Shown here one piece after another: positions 1 to 5,607 of a DNA stretch of 7,167 bases. Made by a program: the position numbers and the translations under genes. The DNA lies in NCBI GenBank assembly GCA_017646555.1, contig JAGCMG010000085.1, positions 1 to 7,167 on the forward strand, given 5' to 3'. Every line of letters starts with the position of its first letter. Position 1 is the first letter of the stretch. This DNA comes from Clostridia bacterium (GTDB lineage Bacteria > Bacillota > Clostridia > Christensenellales > Borkfalkiaceae). Under the pieces are notes generated by a model. That model searched no databases. It had not been told where the DNA came from and saw only the letters and a program-made list of their open reading frames with translations.

Positions 1-1863
1 GACAAGGGGATATTTTTCGCCTTTTGTAAGTTTTTCAAGATATATCTTTCCGTTCTTTATAGATGTGTGAACGTCGGAAATGCGGAGAGAATCGCCCTGA
101 GTCAGCTTGTCGTAATCGTCAGCATTTTCAAAAGTTAACGGAATAATGCCAGCGTTAATAAGGTTTGCAATATGGATTCTTGCAAAACTTTTAGCAACCA
201 CTGCTCTAACCCCTAAATAAAGTGGAACTAACGCAGCGTGTTCACGCGAAGAACCTTGACCGTAATTGATGCCACCAACGATTATATTAGAGCCGTTTTC
301 TTTAGCGCGTTCAGCAAAAGTTTCGTCACAAACTGCAAAGCAGAATTTTGATAAGTACGGTATATTTGAACGGTACGGTAAAATTTTAGCACCTGCAGGC
401 ATAATGTGGTCGGTAGTGATGTTATCGCCAACTTTTAAGGTAAGCGTTGCCGAAATTTCATCAGTTGCAGGAACAGCCTCTGGGAACGGTTTAATGTTAG
501 GACCACGTAAAATTTCAAGCGATTTAGCATCTTCAACCGATGCAGGTGGAATAACAGCGCTATCATCAATTAAGAATTTTTTAGGTAATTTAACCTTTTT
601 AATTGCCGAAATATTTTCAAGTTTTTCAGGCGAAGTAATATAACCTGTGAGTGCTGATGCAACCGCGGTTTCTGGTGAAACGAGATAAACTTTAGCGTCT
701 TTCGTACCACTTCTACCTTCAAAGTTACGGTTGAAAGTTCTTAAGGAAACACCAGCCGAATTTGGCGAAAAGCCCATACCGATACAAGGACCACAAGCAC
801 ATTCTAAAAGTCTTGCGCCACTTGCTAAAATATCAGCAAGCGCACCACATTCAGAAAGCATACGAAGAACTTGCTTTGAGCCTGGTGAAACTGATAAACT
901 AACTGACGGGTCAATAGTTTTACCTTTAAGTAAAGTAGCCACTTTAAGCATATCGTAGAGTGATGAGTTGGTACAAGACCCAATACATACTTGGTCTACT
1001 TTAACGTCGCTTAAATCGTCAACCTTAACAACAGCATCCGGGCTGTGTGGGCAAGCGATAAGTGGTTTTAATTCATCTAAATTGATATCAATAATCTTAT
1101 CGTAAACAGCGTCAGCATCACTTTCAAGTGGAATATAATCTTCTTCTCTACCTTCAGCCTTTAAGAATGCTTTAGTGATTTCGTCTGACGGGAAAATAGA
1201 AGTAGTTGCACCAACTTCCGTACCCATATTGGTAATGGTTGCTCTTTCAGGAACGGAAAGGGTTTTAATACCTTCGCCACCCCATTCAATAATAGCGCCA
1301 ACGCCACCTTTAACGGAAATTAAGCGTAAAAGTTCTAAACTAACGTCTTTTGCCGTAACGAAAGGTTTTAATTTACCTGTTAAGTTAACCTTATACATTT
1401 TAGGCATAGTGATATAATAAGCGCCACCACCCATAGCAACGGCAACGTCCATACCACCTGCGCCGAAAGATAAACAACCAATACCACCACCTGTTGGGGT
1501 GTGGCTATCAGAGCCGATAAGCGTTTTACCTGGGCGTGAAAATCTTTCTAAATGAACTTGGTGACAAATACCATTACCTGGTCTTGAAAAATAAATACCG
1601 TGTTTTTTAGCAACGGATTGAATATAACGATGGTCGTCAGCATTTTCAAAACCTGCTTGCAAGGTATTATGGTCGATATAAGCAACGGATTTTTCCGTTC
1701 TTACTCTATCGATACCGATAGTTTCAAATTCAAGGTACGCCATAGTGCCGGTAGCGTCTTGAGTTAAGGTTTGGTCAATTTTAAGTCCGATTTCTTGCCC
1801 TACGACCATTTCGCCGGAAAGAAGATGGTTTTTAATAATTTTTTGAGCAATAGTAAGCCCCAT
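1..1863 (-). CDS. acnA: Aconitate hydratase (aconitase), 3'-truncated by window edge
   Basis: Iron-sulfur enzyme of the cytoplasm that isomerises citrate to isocitrate through cis-aconitate. The reading frame is open from an ATG at 1863 to the left edge (621 codons) and continues beyond it. The single-chain bacterial aconitases it resembles are roughly 640-660 residues, so probably only the last 20-40 are missing. Seen directly: the [4Fe-4S] ligand motifs CIGSCTNSS (Cys297) and CACGPC (Cys357 and Cys360), with the spacing expected in the aconitase superfamily; the substrate-binding segment GSDSHTPTGGG near residues 117-127; and, in the C-terminal swivel domain, YGQGSSREHAA followed by the conserved SFARIHIANLINAG stretch. 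The start is fixed by AGGAG seven bases upstream and by the typical N-terminus MGLTIAQKII. The gene begins two bases after the stop of the GntR gene, so it is the third gene of the citrate synthase operon. A homoaconitase or isopropylmalate isomerase role is less likely, because these are usually two-subunit enzymes and because of the citrate synthase partner. The symbol is a family-level guess. Confidence 0.95.
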   Translation of the reverse strand, partial: MGLTIAQKIIKNHLLSGEMVVGQEIGLKIDQTLTQDATGTMAYLEFETIGIDRVRTEKSVAYIDHNTLQAGFENADDHRYIQSVAKKHGIYFSRPGNGICHQVHLERFSRPGKTLIGSDSHTPTGGGIGCLSFGAGGMDVAVAMGGGAYYITMPKMYKVNLTGKLKPFVTAKDVSLELLRLISVKGGVGAIIEWGGEGIKTLSVPERATITNMGTEVGATTSIFPSDEITKAFLKAEGREEDYIPLESDADAVYDKIIDINLDELKPLIACPHSPDAVVKVDDLSDVKVDQVCIGSCTNSSLYDMLKVATLLKGKTIDPSVSLSVSPGSKQVLRMLSECGALADILASGARLLECACGPCIGMGFSPNSAGVSLRTFNRNFEGRSGTKDAKVYLVSPETAVASALTGYITSPEKLENISAIKKVKLPKKFLIDDSAVIPPASVEDAKSLEILRGPNIKPFPEAVPATDEISATLTLKVGDNITTDHIMPAGAKILPYRSNIPYLSKFCFAVCDETFAERAKENGSNIIVGGINYGQGSSREHAALVPLYLGVRAVVAKSFARIHIANLINAGIIPLTFENADDYDKLTQGDSLRISDVHTSIKNGKIYLEKLTKGEKYPLV

Positions 1864-1865
1864 TT

Positions 1866-2510
1866 CTATTCTCCTTTAATTTTTAAGATATTATCTCTTG
1901 CGTTTTTAACGTGAATTTTAACTAATTCTTCTAAAAGTTCGAAATTTTTCGCTTTCATAGCAGATAGAATTGCGCGATGTTCGTTAACCGAAAGCCTACT
2001 TCTATCGCCTAAACTTTGCGAAATTTTTCTAAACTGTTGAATTTTATTATGTAATTGCGATAAAATCGTTTGATATACGGTACTTTTAGCAAATTCGTAT
2101 ATTTTAGTATGAAATTTAGTATCAGCGTCTTTAACCATTTCAGCGTCTTTTTTTTGCGAATAAAATTCTTGCAAATCGATAATCTTTTCAAGGTCTAAAA
2201 AGTCCTCTTGAGACATATTTTGACTTGCTTTAATAAACGCATCTCCCTCGATTGACAAACGGATTTCATAAACGTCTTGAACGTCTGCTTCCGTAATACC
2301 TAAAACGCGAATCGCTTTACTGTTTGCGTATTCAATAAGCCCTTCTTGTTCAAGGCGCTTAACGGCTTCTCTAACGGGGGTGCGCGAAACACCGAATTCG
2401 GTTGCAAGTTTGTTTTCCGAAATATAATCACCCGTTTGATACTTGCCACAAAGAATATCGCTTTCCAACCGCTCGAAAACAACGTCCGATATCGATTGTT
2501 GCCCTTTCAT
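1866..2510 (-). CDS. GntR-family transcriptional regulator, FCD (FadR-type) subfamily
   Basis: Complete 214-residue DNA-binding regulator, the usual length for the FCD subfamily. Residues about 5-72 form the winged helix-turn-helix, with the family signature ENKLATEFGVSRTPVREAV (32-50) and the wing QEGLIEY. Residues about 75-205 form the all-helical FCD ligand domain. The four positions that normally bind a metal ion are all present: Asp130, His134, His178 and His200, so ligand binding through a metal, typical for carboxylate effectors, is likely. The ATG at 2510 has GGGG (2518-2521) seven bases upstream. The gene lies 18 bases after citrate synthase, and two bases before the aconitase ATG, whose ribosome binding site is inside its last codons. 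From this placement I infer an autoregulated local repressor of the citrate/glutamate branch acting at the palindrome at 3921-3946. The effector (citrate, 2-oxoglutarate or another acid) cannot be told from sequence. Confidence 0.93.
   Translation of the reverse strand: MKGQQSISDVVFERLESDILCGKYQTGDYISENKLATEFGVSRTPVREAVKRLEQEGLIEYANSKAIRVLGITEADVQDVYEIRLSIEGDAFIKASQNMSQEDFLDLEKIIDLQEFYSQKKDAEMVKDADTKFHTKIYEFAKSTVYQTILSQLHNKIQQFRKISQSLGDRSRLSVNEHRAILSAMKAKNFELLEELVKIHVKNARDNILKIKGE
1871..1875 (-). promoter_or_regulatory. Ribosome binding site of aconitase, inside the gntR 3' end
   Basis: AGGAG on the minus strand, seven bases before the aconitase ATG at 1863. It lies in the final sense codons of the GntR gene, just before its TAG stop, so ribosomes finishing gntR pass over the aconitase initiation site. 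This suggests translational coupling of regulator and enzyme. Confidence 0.8.
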
Positions 2511-2528
2511 ATCATTTCCCCTTAATAA

Positions 2529-3902
2529 TTATTTAGAAAATCTATTAGGTGCAAACTTTTCAATAAGTTCAAAGATTTCCTTATCGGTCATAGCCGTTTG
2601 TCTACCGTTAGCGAATTGCGTATCGATTTCTTCTTTTAACTTAACGCAAAGTTCGTCGTGTTTATTGATAGCGTTTTCGCCTTCAAGTTTAAACTTCATA
2701 TTAATCCAGTAAGCAATACCTGCTAAACCCGAAGTATTTGTAAGCATTACGCCAACTGGACGTTTTAATAACTTTTTGGTGTCGAAAATATTATAAATTC
2801 TTTCGTCTTTATTAAGACCGTCAGCATGAATACCTGCTCTCGTTACGTTAAAATATTCACCAACGAACGGTGTCATAGGTGGAATATTGTAACCTAATTC
2901 GTTTTTATAGTATTCAGCGATATCTGTGATAACGGTGGTGTCCATACCATCGCGAGTGCCTTTAAGTGAGGCATATTGGAATACCATTGCTTCAAGCGGA
3001 ACGTTACCTGTTCTTTCGCCGATACCTAAAAGCGAACAGTTAACAGCACTTGCGCCGTAAAGCCAAGCAGTAGCAGCGTTTGCAACGCCCATATAGAAAT
3101 CGTTATGACCGTGCCATTCAATACATTCACTTGGCATATCGGTATAAGATTGTAAACCGTAAATAAGACCTGGAACTGAACGTGGCAAAGCAACTTCGGT
3201 AAACGGAACGCCGTAACCCATAGTATCGCAAGCACGAACTTTAACAGGAATACCTGCTTCTTTTGAAAGTTTTCTTAATTCCATAACGAACGGAACTACG
3301 AAACCATAAAAGTCTGCTCTCGTAATATCTTCTAAATGGCAACGTGGAATAATACCAGCCGAAAAAGCCTCTTTAACCGTGCCAAGATACTTATCTAAAA
3401 CTCTTTTTCTATCAAGCCCCATTTTATTGAAAATGTGGTAGTCAGAACAACTTACTAAAATACCAGTTTCTTTAAGACCTAAATCTTTAACAAGTTTAAA
3501 ATCTTCCTTGCTTGCTCTAATCCAAGTAGTAATTTCAGGGAATTCAAGCCCTAAATCTTGACATTTGCCAATCGCTTTACGGTCCTTTTCGCTATATACG
3601 AAAAATTCCGTTTGACGGATAATACCCTTTTTACCACCAAGTTTTGACATAAACTTGAATAATTGCACCATTTGTTCAACGGTGTACGGCGTGATTGCTT
3701 GTTGACCGTCTCTAAAAGTGGTATCAGTAATCCAAATATTTTCAGGCATAGCCTTCGGAACTAACCTGTGGTTGAAAGCAACCTTTGGTACGTGACGATA
3801 GTTAAAATATTCTTCAAACAAATTCGGCTTTTCAACTTCGTGAAGTTCGTATCTGTACGATTCTTTTTCTAATAAATTCGTCTTTTTGTTAATTTTAATC
3901 AT
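2529..3902 (-). CDS. Re-citrate synthase (homocitrate/isopropylmalate synthase superfamily)
   Basis: Complete 457-residue cytoplasmic enzyme inferred to condense acetyl-CoA with oxaloacetate to citrate with Re-face stereochemistry, as shown for the Clostridium kluyveri enzyme of about 450 residues. It belongs to the HMGL-like TIM-barrel family, not the classical GltA family. Visible motifs: DTTFRDGQQ (60-68, with Arg64 and metal ligand Asp65), PRCHLEDITRADFYGF (186-201), EWHGHNDF (262-269, metal ligands His264 and His266), GIGERTGNVPLE (293-304) and TRAGIHADGL (354-363). There is no C-terminal leucine-type regulatory domain, unlike 2-isopropylmalate synthase. The start at 3902 has GGAGG six bases upstream and is the first gene behind a strong promoter. 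Aconitase in the same operon favours citrate synthase over homocitrate, citramalate or isopropylmalate synthase, which automatic annotation often assigns. The family is certain; the exact reaction is inferred from overall likeness and context. Confidence 0.88.
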   Translation of the reverse strand: MIKINKKTNLLEKESYRYELHEVEKPNLFEEYFNYRHVPKVAFNHRLVPKAMPENIWITDTTFRDGQQAITPYTVEQMVQLFKFMSKLGGKKGIIRQTEFFVYSEKDRKAIGKCQDLGLEFPEITTWIRASKEDFKLVKDLGLKETGILVSCSDYHIFNKMGLDRKRVLDKYLGTVKEAFSAGIIPRCHLEDITRADFYGFVVPFVMELRKLSKEAGIPVKVRACDTMGYGVPFTEVALPRSVPGLIYGLQSYTDMPSECIEWHGHNDFYMGVANAATAWLYGASAVNCSLLGIGERTGNVPLEAMVFQYASLKGTRDGMDTTVITDIAEYYKNELGYNIPPMTPFVGEYFNVTRAGIHADGLNKDERIYNIFDTKKLLKRPVGVMLTNTSGLAGIAYWINMKFKLEGENAINKHDELCVKLKEEIDTQFANGRQTAMTDKEIFELIEKFAPNRFSK

Positions 3903-3908
3903 AAAGCA

Positions 3909-3913
3909 CCTCC
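3909..3913 (-). promoter_or_regulatory. Ribosome binding site of citrate synthase
   Basis: GGAGG on the minus strand (part of GGAGGTG), six bases before the ATG at 3902. It fixes the start and lies only eight bases downstream of the operator palindrome. Confidence 0.85.
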
Positions 3914-3920
3914 ACTAATG

Positions 3921-3946
3921 ATGTATTCTTGTATACAAGTATACAT
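3921..3946. promoter_or_regulatory. Operator palindrome, probable GntR/FCD binding site
   Basis: A 26-bp inverted repeat centred between 3933 and 3934, with 12 of 13 base pairs matching; the only mismatch is 3927/3940. The central 12 bp, CTTGTATACAAG (3928-3939), are perfectly symmetric. Core elements of the TTGTATACAA type are common operators for FCD-subfamily GntR repressors, and such a regulator is encoded in the operon just downstream. The site covers the -10 box and the expected transcription start, so a bound protein would block RNA polymerase. The match between this regulator and this site is inferred from position and motif type. Confidence 0.8.
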
Positions 3947-3966
3947 TTAAATAAATATTTTGTCAA
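3938..3966 (-). promoter_or_regulatory. Sigma-A type promoter of the citrate synthase-gntR-aconitase operon
   Basis: On the minus strand, TTGACA (3966-3961) and TATACT (3943-3938) are separated by exactly 17 bases. This is a perfect -35 box and a -10 box one base from consensus. Transcription would start near 3931, giving a leader of about 29 bases with the ribosome binding site in it. The -10 box is inside the operator, so a strong promoter held down by repression is the likely logic. Confidence 0.85.
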
Positions 3967-4027
3967 TTATTATAAAATAAAATACTAAAATTTAATAAAT
4001 ATTTTTATCAATTTATATTTTAAATAT
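3967..4027 (-). promoter_or_regulatory. AT-rich tract upstream of the -35 box, possible UP element
   Basis: Only 2 of the 61 bases are G or C, with repeated runs of A and T directly upstream of the -35 box. Such tracts often contact the RNA polymerase alpha subunit and raise promoter strength. The composition is seen; the function is inferred. No open reading frame of note lies here. Confidence 0.4.
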
Positions 4028-4056
4028 AAAAAAGACAGGTCGTCGCCCATCTTTTT
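4028..4056 (-). terminator. Intrinsic terminator after the glycoside hydrolase gene
   Basis: Begins two bases after the TAA of the hydrolase gene. On the minus strand AAAAAGA pairs with TCTTTTT, extended inward by two G-T wobbles and two G-C pairs around a six-base loop (CGACGA), and ends in a run of T. It separates the hydrolase transcript from the citrate operon promoter. Confidence 0.75.
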
Positions 4057-4058
4057 AA

Positions 4059-5567
4059 TTATCTTTTTTCTATAATTACGCCCTTTCCTTTATTAAAGAC
4101 CGTACCGTCCTCATCGTAATAAACATCGTAAATACCTTTTTTAAATGGTAAATTTTCCAATTTAAACCATTTCCATATACCTTTAATTTTAGGCTTTACG
4201 TCAAGTTCAGTAGAGTTAATATTTACCCCACATAATCCACGAATAACTAAATCGATAAACGACGAATGATTATAATCTTTGCCTCTCTCCTCAAATTTTA
4301 TATCTTCGTTTTTTGCCCTTTCAATCTTAAATTGACGAGTTTCCCATCTATGAATAAAAGGATGCATCATTTCGTCAATAAAATTGATTTTTTGTCCGTC
4401 TTTATATAAGTAATGCATTTCTGCGAACTTTTTAATAAATGAATACAAGTCAAAATTTGTTATGTAATTTTGCTTATAATTATTTAACAACGATATTACA
4501 GCATTTATCGTTTGGCTTGTAGCATACGGCCAAACGTAACCATTCCATAAACAATCATGATCGGTCGAATATAAAAATTTTTTATGCGCAATTTCAGCAG
4601 TAGCAAAGCCTGTTTTTGCATTGAAAACATTTTCATCTTTTAAGTATAAAAACGCCTTTTCTTTACCCTTTGACGCTAAATTATACGCAAATGGTAAGTA
4701 TCCTATAAGCTCTCTTGCGTTATTATCTTCCGTCAAATCTTTTACCGACAAAAGTGAAACTTCATCATTATATTTTTCCCAGTCGCCGTGTATATACTCT
4801 TTATTAATATGTACAGCTTTGAAAAAATCGCCATCCCAAAGTTTTTTTTCAAAAGCTATTTTAATTGTTTGCGCTTTGTTTTCGTAATACTCTGCTTTAT
4901 TATTACGATTTAATAACTTTTCCACCTTTGATAACGCTATAGCATCAGCATACATATATGAATTTAAGGTAGGTCTTAGTCCTTTTACAGGCTGAAATTT
5001 TGCATTTCTACCACTTATAGAAAACTCCATTGCATCATAATCATCTACTGACCAATATAAGCCACAAGATAACAAATGACGTTCTTCCCATTTAGAAAAA
5101 TATCTTTCAAATTTTTCAATATTATTTTCTATATAATCAAAGTTACCTGTAATCGTTAAAAAGTTTATTATTGAATATAATGCCGGTGTAAAATATCTAT
5201 AAGTGTGTCCTTTTTCACATAAGAAAAAATCAATATAATTAACTAATTTATCATTAAATAAAAACCAACGACCTTCATCAAGATGAAAACAAAGCGCCGC
5301 CGATATTGTGTTATGTGGGCCAGCCCAGCTAACTTGTGGTAGAAATTCAGTTACAACTAAACCATCAGTCGTTTCTTTTAGGTGTTTTCTATAAGTCCAA
5401 GTACGAAACGCAAACGTTTCTTCAATAGTTTTATCAGGACAATAAAGTTTTGGTGCATTTTTATTTAAAAATTCTAACGCATTTGCATTATCTATTAAAT
5501 TTTTTACCGTTTCTACGTCGTTTTTATTAAATTTTTTAATATATTTATTGTAAATTGATAATTCCAA
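4059..5567 (-). CDS. Cytoplasmic (alpha/alpha)6-barrel glycoside hydrolase, MGH1-like/GH63-like
   Basis: Protein of 502 residues resembling the MGH1-like glycoside hydrolase domain family (related to mannosylglycerate hydrolase and GH63 glucosidases), which removes sugar units from small or oligomeric glycosides. Conserved-looking blocks: FRTWTYRKHL (54-63), TEFLPQVSWAG (73-83), DDYDAMEFSISG (175-186, likely holding the general acid Asp), WNGYVWPYATSQT (341-353, the W-G-x-x-WP block of these barrels) and EERGKDYNHSSFIDL (426-440, likely near the catalytic base). There is no signal peptide or membrane segment, so it should act inside the cell. The start is uncertain: the frame has no ATG before residue 180, the TTG at 5567 gives a family-like N-terminus, and there is no clear ribosome binding site. 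Its base composition is much lower in GC than its neighbours (55 of 240 bases in four sampled lines, against 78 of 180 in three typA lines), suggesting recent acquisition or weak expression. Substrate unknown. Confidence 0.75.
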   Translation of the reverse strand: MELSIYNKYIKKFNKNDVETVKNLIDNANALEFLNKNAPKLYCPDKTIEETFAFRTWTYRKHLKETTDGLVVTEFLPQVSWAGPHNTISAALCFHLDEGRWFLFNDKLVNYIDFFLCEKGHTYRYFTPALYSIINFLTITGNFDYIENNIEKFERYFSKWEERHLLSCGLYWSVDDYDAMEFSISGRNAKFQPVKGLRPTLNSYMYADAIALSKVEKLLNRNNKAEYYENKAQTIKIAFEKKLWDGDFFKAVHINKEYIHGDWEKYNDEVSLLSVKDLTEDNNARELIGYLPFAYNLASKGKEKAFLYLKDENVFNAKTGFATAEIAHKKFLYSTDHDCLWNGYVWPYATSQTINAVISLLNNYKQNYITNFDLYSFIKKFAEMHYLYKDGQKINFIDEMMHPFIHRWETRQFKIERAKNEDIKFEERGKDYNHSSFIDLVIRGLCGVNINSTELDVKPKIKGIWKWFKLENLPFKKGIYDVYYDEDGTVFNKGKGVIIEKR

Positions 5568-5578
5568 AATGTTACTAT

Positions 5579-5604
5579 AAAAGGTCAGAAAGCTCTGACC
5601 TTTT
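5579..5604 (-). terminator. Intrinsic terminator after typA
   Basis: Perfect 11-bp hairpin on the minus strand, with AAAAGGTCAGA pairing with TCTGACCTTTT around the four-base loop GCTT. The 3' U run is only four long, with none beyond the stem, so termination may be leaky. It begins a few bases after the typA stop and ends 11 bases before the TTG start of the next gene. Confidence 0.8.
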
Positions 5605-5607
5605 TTA

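Noticed and set aside
266..1417. Plus-strand open frames at 266-643, 731-958 and 1175-1417
   Set aside because: They lie antisense to a clearly conserved aconitase and have low-complexity sequences without recognisable domains.
2009..2482. Other-frame minus-strand frames of about 60 residues inside the GntR gene
   Set aside because: They overlap a full-length regulator with all expected motifs; no frameshift needs explaining.
2529..3902. Annotation as 2-isopropylmalate, citramalate or homocitrate synthase
   Set aside because: No C-terminal regulatory domain, length and motif pattern like Re-citrate synthase, and an aconitase partner rather than leucine or lysine pathway genes. Not fully excluded without phylogeny.
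3947..4030. AT-rich stretch considered as a replication origin or attachment site
   Set aside because: There are no DnaA-box clusters, tRNA gene, integrase or flanking direct repeats; its position before a -35 box fits a promoter role.
4028..4056. Hairpin considered as a riboswitch or attenuator of the citrate operon
   Set aside because: It lies upstream of the promoter at 3938-3966 and immediately after the hydrolase stop codon, so a simple terminator explains it.
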